From SAR202 cluster bacterium (GTDB taxonomy: Bacteria > Chloroflexota > Dehalococcoidia > Lucifugimonadales > Lucifugimonadaceae): a stretch of DNA of 39,129 bases. The position numbers and the translations under genes were made by a program. Location: contig VGZT01000021.1 in assembly GCA_016872495.1 (NCBI GenBank), forward strand, positions 1 through 39,129, in the 5' to 3' direction. The notes below the pieces were generated by a model that did no database searches, was not told the DNA's origin, and saw only the letters and a program-made list of their open reading frames with translations. This document shows, piece by piece, positions 1-7,717 of this stretch (position 1 is the stretch's first letter; each line of letters begins with the position of its first letter).

Positions 1-113
1 CATCCCCTGTCAGCACAGCGCCTGTTGACGATCGAGGATACGGGCGGCATTCTTTGTTTCGTGCCCATACCTCCTGTTCACGCTTACGCAATTCCGACCG
101 ATTCGATCGCCGC

Positions 114-1661
114 TTGAAGTACGACGCAATAGTCGTTGGGGCGGGATCCGCGGGCGGGATCATCGCTGCGCGCCTCTCAGAAGACCCTGGTCGCTCTGTG
201 CTGCTGCTCGAAGCAGGCCCGGACTACGCGGATCGGAGCACGCTTCCGGACCAGATCCGGTACGGGTACGGAACCGGTCTGCGTGGTATTGAGTCGGTCC
301 ACAACTGGTCATTCAAGGGTGTCCGCAACAGGTCGGGGGGCGAGGTGCCGATCCCGCGCGGCAGGGTCGTCGGAGGATCCAGCGCGGTCAATGGCCAGAT
401 CTTCCTGCGCGGCACTCCCGAGGATTACGACGCCTGGGCTGCAGCCGGGAACGACGAATGGGCGTTCGAGAAGGTGCTCCCGTACTTCCGCAAGCTTGAG
501 AACGACACCGATTTCGGGGGTGACTTCCACGGGCGGGAAGGGCCAATCGCGTGCCGCCGTTTCAAGCGCTCCGAATGGCTGGGGCCAACGGTCGCGTTTT
601 ACGACGCCTGCCGATCGAACGGCTTTCCGGACTGCCCGGACCACAACGCGCCCGACTCGACCGGAGTTGGGCCGGTACCGTTGAACAACCCTGGCCGGAT
701 CCGGATCAGCACGATGATCGGCTACCTGGATCCCGCACGTCATCGGCTGAACCTGACGATTCGAGGCGGGTGCCAGGTGAAGCGGATCGTCTTCGACGGC
801 GCGTGTGCAGTCGGCGTCGAAGTGGAGTCCGGCGGAGCGACGTCCGTCGTTTACGGCGAGCAGATCATCTTGAGCGCGGGCCCGATCGGATCGCCGCATC
901 TCCTCATGCTTTCCGGCATTGGCCCACGGGATCAGCTGGACGGCCTCGGGATCGCTGTGATCGCCGAGCGGCCGGGCGTGGGCCAGAATCTGCGCGACCA
1001 TCCGTCGGTACTGCTCACATGGCGCACGCGACCTGATCATCCGCTGGATCCATCGATCTACTCGGACCAGCTTTGCCTGAGATACACGGCCACCGGTTCC
1101 CGGCTGCGCAACGACATGATCATCTTCATGACCTCGGTGGCGGTCGACCACGACGCCATTGGGACCCAGCCATCGGAGCCGATCGGGGTGCGCATGCGTG
1201 CACGGGTCAACCTGGCCCTCGGTGCCGGTCAGCTTCGTGTGGTGTCTCTGGACCCAAGGGTGCAGCCGCTGATCGACTATAACTTCCTGTCCAGCGAATT
1301 CGACCTGGTCCGGCTGCGGGAGGCGGCGCGCATAAGCGTCAGGCTCGCGAGCCACCCGTCGTTTGCGCCTTATCTCGATTCGATGGTCGATCCGACCGAA
1401 CTGGATCTTGCGTCCGACGACTCGCTCGACGAGTGGCTAAAGCGGCGCGTCACCCACGGACACCACATCTCGGGGACCTGCCGCATGGGTCCGGCGAGCG
1501 ATCCGATGTCGGTCGTCGACCAGCACGGTCGGATTCACGGAGTCGACAACCTGCGCGTGGCGGACGCCTCGATCATGCACGATTGCATCCGCGCGAACAC
1601 CAACGTAACGGCGATGATGATTGGCGAGCGCGTTGCCTCATTCATGCGCGCAGGCAGCTAA
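114..1661 (+). CDS. GMC-family FAD-dependent oxidoreductase (choline dehydrogenase-like)
   Basis: This enzyme should oxidise a primary alcohol or sugar hydroxyl with FAD. Seen directly: a dinucleotide-binding GAGSAG motif at residues 9-14 with the LLLEAG end of the Rossmann beta-2 strand; the first GMC signature (GRVVGGSSAVNG); the second (GPIGSPHLLMLSGIGP); and the C-terminal catalytic region, with His in HHISGTCRMG and Asn in the NTNVTAMM stretch. About 515 residues, normal for the family. I place the start at TTG 114 because GMC proteins begin almost directly with the Rossmann strand (KYDAIVVGAG). The same frame is open to the left edge, with another TTG at 54, so a longer N-terminus cannot be excluded. 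No clear ribosome binding site precedes TTG 114. No signal peptide is evident, so it is probably cytoplasmic. The substrate is unknown. Confidence 0.9.
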   Translation: MKYDAIVVGAGSAGGIIAARLSEDPGRSVLLLEAGPDYADRSTLPDQIRYGYGTGLRGIESVHNWSFKGVRNRSGGEVPIPRGRVVGGSSAVNGQIFLRGTPEDYDAWAAAGNDEWAFEKVLPYFRKLENDTDFGGDFHGREGPIACRRFKRSEWLGPTVAFYDACRSNGFPDCPDHNAPDSTGVGPVPLNNPGRIRISTMIGYLDPARHRLNLTIRGGCQVKRIVFDGACAVGVEVESGGATSVVYGEQIILSAGPIGSPHLLMLSGIGPRDQLDGLGIAVIAERPGVGQNLRDHPSVLLTWRTRPDHPLDPSIYSDQLCLRYTATGSRLRNDMIIFMTSVAVDHDAIGTQPSEPIGVRMRARVNLALGAGQLRVVSLDPRVQPLIDYNFLSSEFDLVRLREAARISVRLASHPSFAPYLDSMVDPTELDLASDDSLDEWLKRRVTHGHHISGTCRMGPASDPMSVVDQHGRIHGVDNLRVADASIMHDCIRANTNVTAMMIGERVASFMRAGS

Positions 1662-2007
1662 TCTCGGGGCTCTGGGTTCCGCAAGGGACCCCGGGAGGTC
1701 CGTCAACAGCCTGGCTGTCCATCGTTGCCGCAACAATCTGAGCGGCGGTACAGCCTGATCCACCCGTTCCGGATGGCCAGCCTCAGCTTTGTTCCAAACG
1801 AAGCGTCGTGGCTGTTCCAGTTCGCAATTACGCTACCAATGTCTCGCCTGCGGCGTTTCTCCGGGCCGCCGTTACCCTGGTCGTCACACATGGCACCGCC
1901 CGTCGGTTCGCTGAGCCTGTTTCGCAGTCCACGGTACCGCGTCTACGCTCCGGCGTCAGGTCGATACGGCCCACCGAGCGCGCCGGGCTCCGCCTGCGAC
2001 AGTCCCG
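1662..2007. other. Intergenic stretch without a convincing gene
   Basis: Between the GMC gene and the small minus-strand frame at 2008-2274 I see only short open frames with arginine- or proline-rich, shadow-like composition. Just after the GMC stop, GGTTCC-GCAA-GGGACC (about 1675-1690) can form a small hairpin, but it has no T-run, so I do not call a terminator. Confidence 0.4.
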
Positions 2008-2274
2008 TCACCTGGAATAGGGTTTTGGCCGGAGCCCGTCATCGTCGCGCACGGCCCGCGGCGCCCTGAGCACCCGCTTCACGTAGACGCCGCCACTCTG
2101 GTCGAACGTGACATCCACATAGACGGTCTGCCTGTCCTGGGTCGCCCCGCAGGGGATGTGACCTGCGAACGAACGATAGCCGCTGAGGCCGATGCTGGAA
2201 GCGTCGTACTCACGCGGCACGTCGATCCTCTCGACAACGTGATGGAACGGGCACAGGATCACGATGGTTGGCAT
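2008..2274 (-). CDS. Small hypothetical protein, 88 residues
   Basis: I do not recognise a family. The reading frame has a plausible protein composition: a hydrophobic beta-like start (PTIVILCPFHHVVERI), a central YRSFAGHIPCGA segment with Cys and His residues, a VYVDVTFDQSGG strand-like segment and a basic tail. The start is ATG at 2274. There is no strong ribosome binding site, no membrane segment and no signal peptide. It lies downstream of the glutamine synthetase gene on the same strand, but a strong intrinsic terminator (2361-2397) separates them, so they are probably not co-transcribed. It could also be a chance open frame in GC-rich DNA. Confidence 0.4.
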   Translation of the reverse strand: MPTIVILCPFHHVVERIDVPREYDASSIGLSGYRSFAGHIPCGATQDRQTVYVDVTFDQSGGVYVKRVLRAPRAVRDDDGLRPKPYSR

Positions 2275-2360
2275 TTGAGGATCGTCGACCGACGCGTGTG
2301 TGGCGTCCAGAGGCGCATGGCAGCAGGCTGCTACCGGCCACGCCTGACGGTCTGCCGGAG

Positions 2361-2397
2361 AAAAAGTCAGGGCCGGGCGGTAACCCGCCCGGCCCTG
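2361..2397 (-). terminator. Rho-independent terminator of the glutamine synthetase gene
   Basis: A perfect 13-bp stem (CAGGGCCGGGCGG and its complement, 2368-2397) closes a 4-nt TAAC loop. Read on the minus strand it is followed by ACTTTTT (2367-2361). It lies about 30 nt past the glutamine synthetase stop codon. Confidence 0.85.
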
Positions 2398-2425
2398 TCT
2401 GGGTCTTGCTGAGGGCGCCTGTCAG

Positions 2426-3505
2426 CTAGCGCCGGGTTGCCGCCCGGGCCCCCGAGGCCCGTCCATTATTGGACGCACCCTCGGCTGCCGAGCAGACGGT
2501 CTCGATGATCAGCCGCGTGACCACGTACGGGTCGCAGTTTGCGTTCGGGCGGCGGTCCTCGATGTAGCCCTTCTGGTCCTTGTGTACCTGCCAGGGGATA
2601 CGCACCGAAGCGCCACGGTGGGACACGCCGTACGAGTACTCGCGGAACGAAGCGGTCTCGTGGTGGCCGGTCAGGCGTTCCTGGATGCGATCGCCGTAGT
2701 TCGCGATGTGCAGATCGTGGCGCGTCTTGAGCGCCTCAGCAGCTGCGACACACGCCTCGTAGTTCGCGCGCATCCTGGCGGTCGAGAAGTTCGTGTGGCA
2801 GCCCGCGCCGTTCCAGTCACCCTTGACCGGCTTCGGGTCCAGCTTGGCCGATACACGATTGCCTGACTTGAGCGGGAAGTCCTCGGCGGTTCGGTACAGC
2901 AGCCACCGGGCGGCCCACAGCTGGTCGCCGACCTCAGGCGCAGCGACCGGGCCGACCTGGAACTCCCACTGTCCGGGCATCACCTCGGCGTTGATGCCGG
3001 AGATCTTGAGTCCCGCCTTCAGGCAGTTCTCGAGATGAGCTTCGACGACGGGTCGGCCGAACACTTCATCCGCTCCGACGCCGCAGTAGTAGCCGCCTTG
3101 CGGCGCTGGGAAGCCATTGTCGGGCCAACCGAGCGGCTTGATGCCGTCGAAGAAGGTGTACTCCTGTTCAAGGCCGAACCAGGTGTCGTAGCGCGCGAAC
3201 TTCTTGGCCATCTCGCGACAGGCGGCGCGGGTGTTCGACTTGTGCGGCGTGCCGTCGACCAGCATCACTTCCGCGATCACCAGCTTGTGCGGCTCGCCCC
3301 GGATCGGGTCGTCGCAGACGAACACCGGCTGCAGCACACAGTCCGATCGGTCGCCGGTCGCCTGCTGCGTGCTCGAGCCGTCGAATCCCCAGATCGGGGG
3401 CTCTTCGCCCTCGGGAACGACTTTTGTCTTGGAGCGCAACTTCTTGGTCGGCTCCGTGCCGTCGATCCATATGTATTCGGCCTTGTAGGACGTGTACCGG
3501 GGCAT
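2426..3505 (-). CDS. glnII: Glutamine synthetase type II (GSII)
   Basis: It makes glutamine from glutamate, ammonia and ATP in the cytoplasm. At 359 residues it matches the shorter GSII (eukaryote-like) class rather than the roughly 450-residue or longer GSI. Seen directly: GFDGSSTQQA near residues 40-49, metal-ligand glutamates in GLEQEY (113 and 115), INAEVMPGQWEFQ near 171-183, NGAGCHTNFST near 232-242 (His 237) and the HHETASF and SVRIPWQV active-site stretches. I chose ATG 3505 over an upstream in-frame start because GGAGAA sits 6 nt before it and the protein then begins at the usual GSII N-terminus. The last 20 or so residues are a basic Ala/Gly/Arg tail. It has its own terminator and a candidate promoter, so it looks monocistronic. 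The absence of GSI from the rest of the genome cannot be judged. Confidence 0.95.
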   Translation of the reverse strand: MPRYTSYKAEYIWIDGTEPTKKLRSKTKVVPEGEEPPIWGFDGSSTQQATGDRSDCVLQPVFVCDDPIRGEPHKLVIAEVMLVDGTPHKSNTRAACREMAKKFARYDTWFGLEQEYTFFDGIKPLGWPDNGFPAPQGGYYCGVGADEVFGRPVVEAHLENCLKAGLKISGINAEVMPGQWEFQVGPVAAPEVGDQLWAARWLLYRTAEDFPLKSGNRVSAKLDPKPVKGDWNGAGCHTNFSTARMRANYEACVAAAEALKTRHDLHIANYGDRIQERLTGHHETASFREYSYGVSHRGASVRIPWQVHKDQKGYIEDRRPNANCDPYVVTRLIIETVCSAAEGASNNGRASGARAATRR

Positions 3506-3562
3506 GCTTGTTCTCCATGTCACAGGTGGGTCGAGGCCAGGAAAGCACCCTCAAAACTGCCA

Positions 3563-3591
3563 AGTTTACTGTGGGACAGTCTCGATTGAAA
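3563..3591 (-). promoter_or_regulatory. Candidate sigma-70-type promoter for glnII
   Basis: On the minus strand, TTTCAA (3591-3586), a 17-nt spacer and TAAACT (3568-3563) fit a weak -35/-10 pair, leaving a leader of about 50 nt before the ATG. The prediction rests on motif match and position only. Confidence 0.35.
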
Positions 3592-3596
3592 CATCC

Positions 3597-3860
3597 CGGT
3601 CCAGCAACGAGGTTTCACCTGGGTAACAGAAGTGTGTCGAAAGTGTTTCACGGCGGGGTGTAGGATGGGGCGCCGTCGCCGATCCCGAGAGCGGCCTCGC
3701 TTTCGGCCTGACCAAGAGCCGCCTGAACGTCGTCACCGGCCCCGCGACGGCGACCGCCAAAGTAATCGCAGACGAGGTCCGCTCGCTGCACGGGATACAG
3801 AACCAGCAATACCAAGGAGAGGCGCCGGTCCGGCTCGGCCGGGAGGCGCATACAGGATGA
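3597..3860 (+). pseudogene. Frameshifted C-terminal remnant of a beta-lactamase-family serine hydrolase
   Basis: Read in the frame ending at TGA 3858-3860, the segment from about 3657 gives GVGWGAVADPESGLAFG, then a SRLNVV segment and a helical tail (AKVIADEVRSLHG). This resembles the end of class C beta-lactamase/EstB-type hydrolases, where a G-H-G-G-x-G-G stretch precedes a conserved ADPE-GLAFG strand. Just upstream, a different frame encodes VFHGGV and then hits TAG at 3661, so homology appears to cross a frameshift. The N-terminal part with the SxxK nucleophile motif is absent: the minus-strand glnII start region lies directly upstream. The remnant stop overlaps the next ATG as ATGA (3857-3860), suggesting it was once the upstream operon partner of the MR/MLE gene. 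Family recognition is from memory of the motif. Confidence 0.6.
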
Positions 3861-4984
3861 AGATCACCGCAATCCGCCCGTGGCTCGTGAAGACGAAGAC
3901 CTCTTACTGGGGAGAACTGATATTCGTCGAAGTGTCGACGGATGAGGGGATTACAGGCTGGGGCGAGGTCACCAGCACGTTCCCCGCCGCCAACCGCACC
4001 GTCTGTTCGACGATCACTCACCTCTCCTCGGTGCTGGTGGGCGAAGACCCCACGAAGATCGAACGGCTCTGGCACAAGGCGTTTCGGGTGTTCACTTACA
4101 TGGGTTCTCGAGGCGCGTCGACGCACGCCATCAGCGGGATCGACATCGCCCTCTGGGACATCCTCGGCAAGTCGCTCGGGAAGCCGATTCACGCCCTGCT
4201 TGGCGGAGCCGTCCGCGACTCCGTCGACCTCTATACACACCCGGGCCGCTACACGACGCCGAAGGAGGCCGCGGCAGAGGCGAAGCTGATCAAGGACTCG
4301 GGTCATATGGCGCTCAAGATGGACCCGTTCCCGCAGATGCCGGAAGAGAAGGACGGCTACCTGAGCGGCAAGATGACGGGCGAGGCGGAGGACAGGGCTG
4401 CCGAGACGATCGCTGCCGTACGCGCAGTCGTAGGCCCGCACATCGAGATCCTGATCGATGCCCACGGGCGATTCGATGTGCCAACCGCAATCAGGCTGGC
4501 GAATCGCCTTGCCGAGTACAAGATCGGCTGGTTCGAGGAGCCGGTGCCGGTCGAGAGCTACCATGCGCTGCGGCAGGTCAAGAACCAGCTCAAGGTGCCG
4601 ATCTCGGTGGGGGAGCGCATCCACACGCGCTGGGAGTTCATTCCGATCTTCGAGAACGAGCTGGCCGATTACGTCATGCCGGACGTGACCTGGACCGGTG
4701 GCATCTCGGAGCTCAAGAAGATCTCGACGATGGCGGAGGCCTACTACGTCCCGGTGTCGCCGCACGACGCCAGCGGCCCGATAAACGTGCTGGCAGGCGC
4801 TCATGTCATGATGACGGTGCCGAACTTCTACCGGCTCGAGACGTCACGCTACAAGCTCGACGCCTACGACGTGTTCATCGACGAGCCGTTGAACATCAGG
4901 TCGGGCAAGCTGATCATGCCGGAACGTCCCGGACTGGGCATTGAGATGAATCGCGAGTACCTGGCAGCAAACACGGTCAAATAG
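3857..4984 (+). CDS. MR/MLE enolase-superfamily enzyme, galactonate-dehydratase-like
   Basis: This is probably an acid-sugar dehydratase acting by metal-assisted proton abstraction. The N-terminal capping domain (roughly 1-120) is followed by a TIM barrel with metal ligands Asp201 (DAHGRF), Glu227 (WFEEP) and Glu253 (VGERI). His203, two residues after the first ligand, and His303 (SPHDASGP) are the likely general acid/base pair. The spacings D-x-H, +26, +26 and +50 match what I recall for E. coli D-galactonate dehydratase, so a galactonate/mannonate-type dehydratase is the best guess, with the substrate unproven. 375 residues, normal length. ATG 3857 has GGAGG about 10 nt upstream and overlaps the stop of the hydrolase remnant. 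The acetamidase homologue follows after 10 nt, so the two are very likely co-transcribed. Confidence 0.9.
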   Translation: MKITAIRPWLVKTKTSYWGELIFVEVSTDEGITGWGEVTSTFPAANRTVCSTITHLSSVLVGEDPTKIERLWHKAFRVFTYMGSRGASTHAISGIDIALWDILGKSLGKPIHALLGGAVRDSVDLYTHPGRYTTPKEAAAEAKLIKDSGHMALKMDPFPQMPEEKDGYLSGKMTGEAEDRAAETIAAVRAVVGPHIEILIDAHGRFDVPTAIRLANRLAEYKIGWFEEPVPVESYHALRQVKNQLKVPISVGERIHTRWEFIPIFENELADYVMPDVTWTGGISELKKISTMAEAYYVPVSPHDASGPINVLAGAHVMMTVPNFYRLETSRYKLDAYDVFIDEPLNIRSGKLIMPERPGLGIEMNREYLAANTVK

Positions 4985-4994
4985 GGGCAAGGAC

Positions 4995-5954
4995 GTGAAG
5001 CACGAAGTCGAGGCGAAGACCTACTACCGCACTTTCTCGCGCGCGCACCCGGTGCTCGCGAAGATCAAGCAGGGCGACAGCGTGAAGACACGTTGCGTCG
5101 ACAGCGGCGGCCAGGACTACAGGGGCGAGCACAGGTCCGAGCCGGGCAACCCGCTCACCGGCTCATTCTTTGTCGAGGGCGCCGAGCCCGGTGACACCCT
5201 TGCGGTGCATTTCGACCGTGTGCGCTGCAACCGCAACTGGGGCTACACGTCGTACCGGCTTGGCCTTTTCGCGCTCACCCCGGACACGGTAGAGACAATC
5301 TACTCGGACAATTACAAGCAGGACCTGGTCCGCAAGGGCCGGGCGAACATCGTCCCGTGGGACATCGACCTCAAGTCGCTCAGGGCCCGCTTGAGGGAGC
5401 CATCGCCGAAGGCGGTGAAGCTGGAGTTCGACGTCAGGCCCATGCTCGGATGCGTCGGCGTGGCGCCCGCGGGCGACTTCGCTCCGACGTCCGGCCCGTC
5501 CGGTTCCTACGGCGGCAATATCGACTATAACGAGATCGTGGAGGGAGCTACCGTGACCCTCCCGGTCTACCAACCCGGCGCGCTGCTATTTGTCGGCGAC
5601 GGTCACGCGGTGCAGGGCGATGGCGAGTCCCTCGGGACCGGTATCGAGACCTCGATGGACGTCGAGTTCACGGTCCAGGTGAGGAAGGGCGTGGCGCCAG
5701 CGGGGCCACGAGTGGAGAACGGCGAGTACGTCATCTCGGTGGGCAGCCAGCCAGAGTTCGCAAGCTCGCTTGATCGTGGGCTCCAGATGGCAACCAGTGA
5801 CATGACGAAGTGGCTGAACCAGGACTACGGGCTCGAGTTCTGGGAGGCCCACCTGCTGATAGGCATGGTCGGCCGCTACGACGTGGTGACGGTTGCAGGG
5901 TCGATGGCGCTTCGGGTCCCGAAGAAGCACCTGCCTGCGAAAAAGACCGCCTAA
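4995..5954 (+). CDS. Acetamidase/formamidase family protein (FmdA/AmdA)
   Basis: The family hydrolyses short amides to acid and ammonia. Seen directly: the early GDSVKTRCVDS segment, a GSFFVEGAEPGDTLAV block, CNRNWGYTSYRLG, and the very characteristic GDGHAVQGDGESLGTGIETSMD block near the middle of the C-terminal half. 319 residues, typical length, with no signal peptide. The start is GTG 4995 with AAGGA 5 nt upstream. It lies 10 nt behind the galactonate-dehydratase-like gene, which suggests the two act on one substrate or pathway, perhaps a sugar amide or a lactam-derived amide. That link is inference from position. The 3' end interlocks with the stop of a small minus-strand gene. Confidence 0.9.
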   Translation: MKHEVEAKTYYRTFSRAHPVLAKIKQGDSVKTRCVDSGGQDYRGEHRSEPGNPLTGSFFVEGAEPGDTLAVHFDRVRCNRNWGYTSYRLGLFALTPDTVETIYSDNYKQDLVRKGRANIVPWDIDLKSLRARLREPSPKAVKLEFDVRPMLGCVGVAPAGDFAPTSGPSGSYGGNIDYNEIVEGATVTLPVYQPGALLFVGDGHAVQGDGESLGTGIETSMDVEFTVQVRKGVAPAGPRVENGEYVISVGSQPEFASSLDRGLQMATSDMTKWLNQDYGLEFWEAHLLIGMVGRYDVVTVAGSMALRVPKKHLPAKKTA

Positions 5955-6259
5955 CGTCGCTGTCGGCCCTCCGACGCTACCGTTCGAGACATCAACGGCG
6001 GGGGCTTCCTGTTCTGCTTGCAGCGTGCGCCCACCGGGCCGTGCCGAATAACCGCTTCGATGAGAACCGGGCAGGACTGGATCACCCCGGTTCCGCGCTT
6101 GCGTCGAGCGGCGCGCTTGAAGCGCTGCTGGAAACCCTTGCCGGGGACAGTAACGCGCATCCAAAGCATGACCGCGCCGGCGAGCAGCAACCCATTCGCG
6201 ATCAAAGCAGCGCTCATGCGGTCGCGCAGCTGAGGTAGACGTTCCCGGGTGGTCATCAT
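5951..6259 (-). CDS. Putative small membrane protein, 102 residues
   Basis: I recognise no family. One hydrophobic segment (about residues 16-38, including ALIANGLLLAGAVMLW) could be a membrane helix. The rest is strongly basic, with a run of Arg/Lys after the helix that would stay in the cytoplasm, and two cysteines in the C-terminal half. The main support is the start: two consecutive ATG codons at 6259 preceded by AGGGAGGT at good spacing (about 6 nt), one of the best ribosome binding sites in the window. Its stop overlaps the stop of the convergent acetamidase gene. The basic, proline-rich C-terminus is shadow-like, so the frame could be spurious or only its first part real. Confidence 0.45.
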   Translation of the reverse strand: MMTTRERLPQLRDRMSAALIANGLLLAGAVMLWMRVTVPGKGFQQRFKRAARRKRGTGVIQSCPVLIEAVIRHGPVGARCKQNRKPPPLMSRTVASEGRQRR

Positions 6260-6521
6260 CGCCAGACCTCCCTCGTCATGAACTCTACGCCAGGGCGCCG
6301 TCGAGCAACGTCATGGCAGTGGTACCACTCGACGCACTGGCAGCAGCAAAAACGCGCCGTGAACGAACGGATGCCGCGCAGGCCCGAACCTCCGGCGCCT
6401 TCCTGTCTGTTCATGCCGGCTGGCTGACCTTCAACTGAACCTCCGGAGCTCTGGAAATCCGGGCCGATGATAAGCTACCGCCGCATTCACGGCGTCACTC
6501 AAGCAGGGACTTCCAAACCAC

Positions 6522-7694
6522 ATGAAGATCACAAAGATCGAAACGATCACGGTCTCCAACGGATTCACCCCGGCCCGGCCCTGGCTTTTCTGTGCCATCC
6601 GCACCGATGAAGGACTGACCGGCTACAGCGAGTTTGGTTCCGACCACATCACGCACGGCCTGATCGGCCTCGTACAGGACCTGTCGGGGCTGCTCATTGG
6701 CCAGGACCCTACGTCGGTCGAGAAGCACTACATGAACATGTACCGGCAGACCCGGCAGGCGCCTTACGGGGCTACCCAGCAGGCGATCGCGGGCATCGAG
6801 CTTGCGCTGTGGGACATCGCCGGCAAATCAAGAGGGGTGCCGGTTCACAAGCTGTTCGGGGGTCCGACCCGCGAGAGCCAGCGCGTCTACTGGTCGCACC
6901 TTGCGACCTACCGGCCGGCCAACTGGAAGCTCCTCGGAGTGAAGCCGATCAAGACGATGGCGGACCTGGCCGACGCGGCAAAGGAAGCGCCAGCGAAGGG
7001 GTACACCGCGTTCAAGACCAACATCATATGGCCCGGGGACCCGGCCAGGGTCATCAGCCAGGGCAGGGAAGGTCCGCACGACCAGCTGGCGACGCGCGAG
7101 ATTCGGAAACAGGCGATCGCACAGATCAAGACGATGCGTGACGCGGTCGGGCCGGATATCGATATCCTCCTCGATATCAATGTGAACTTTAAGCCCAACG
7201 AGGCGATCACCCTGGCGCAGGAGCTCGAGCCGTACGGCCTCTTCTGGCTGGAGATCGACAACCAGAGCCCGGAAGCGCTCAGGCAGCTGAAGGACTCGAC
7301 CCGGACGCGTATCTGTTCGGGGGAGCAGTTGCTCACCGCCCGCCAGTACAAGCCGTTCTTCGACCACATGGCCATGGACAGCGTGAAGGTCGACGTGCAG
7401 TGGCAGGGCTTCTCGGTCGCACGGCGCGTGGCCGACCTGGCCGAGATCTACGAACTCAACATTGCTCCGCACAACTACAACGGACACCTGAGCTCCTTCC
7501 AGAGCGTCAACCTGACCGCAACCGTGTCGAACGTGCGGATCATGGAGAGCGATCCGGAGCAGACGCCCTACCGCGATGAGCTGTTCACGGTGTTGCCAGA
7601 GGTGAACAAGAGCTTCATGAAGGTGCCGACCGGACCGGGTTGGGGCACCGAACTGAACGAGGCCGCGGCGCGCAAGTACCGCTACAACGGCTAG
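6522..7694 (+). CDS. MR/MLE enolase-superfamily enzyme, subgroup unassigned
   Basis: A second, clearly different enolase paralogue of 390 residues. Metal ligands are visible as Asp218 (LLDINVNF), Glu244 (FWLEIDNQ) and Glu268 (CSGEQ), with a conserved His317 in APHNYNGH. Lys165 in AFKTN lies at the strand where mandelate racemase-type enzymes carry K-x-K or K-x-H, but the second position here is Asn. There is no His two residues after the first ligand, so this is not the galactonate-dehydratase subtype of the paralogue at 3857. A racemase, epimerase or acid-sugar dehydratase is possible. Start ATG 6522 has only a weak AGGGA about 13 nt upstream. An M19 homologue follows after 23 nt and an M81 homologue after that, forming a probable three-gene operon. 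Confidence 0.9.
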   Translation: MKITKIETITVSNGFTPARPWLFCAIRTDEGLTGYSEFGSDHITHGLIGLVQDLSGLLIGQDPTSVEKHYMNMYRQTRQAPYGATQQAIAGIELALWDIAGKSRGVPVHKLFGGPTRESQRVYWSHLATYRPANWKLLGVKPIKTMADLADAAKEAPAKGYTAFKTNIIWPGDPARVISQGREGPHDQLATREIRKQAIAQIKTMRDAVGPDIDILLDINVNFKPNEAITLAQELEPYGLFWLEIDNQSPEALRQLKDSTRTRICSGEQLLTARQYKPFFDHMAMDSVKVDVQWQGFSVARRVADLAEIYELNIAPHNYNGHLSSFQSVNLTATVSNVRIMESDPEQTPYRDELFTVLPEVNKSFMKVPTGPGWGTELNEAAARKYRYNG

Positions 7695-7717
7695 CTGCCG
7701 CCGGACTCGGGTCTGCC

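Noticed and set aside
309-1355. Long open frame on - opposite the GMC gene
   Set aside because: It is antisense to a gene with clear family motifs, and its composition (Arg, His, Asp rich, no motif) is that of a GC-rich shadow.
3566-4804. 412-codon open frame on - opposite the MR/MLE gene
   Set aside because: Shadow of the enolase homologue on +, which has intact metal ligands. No motif is seen in the antisense product.
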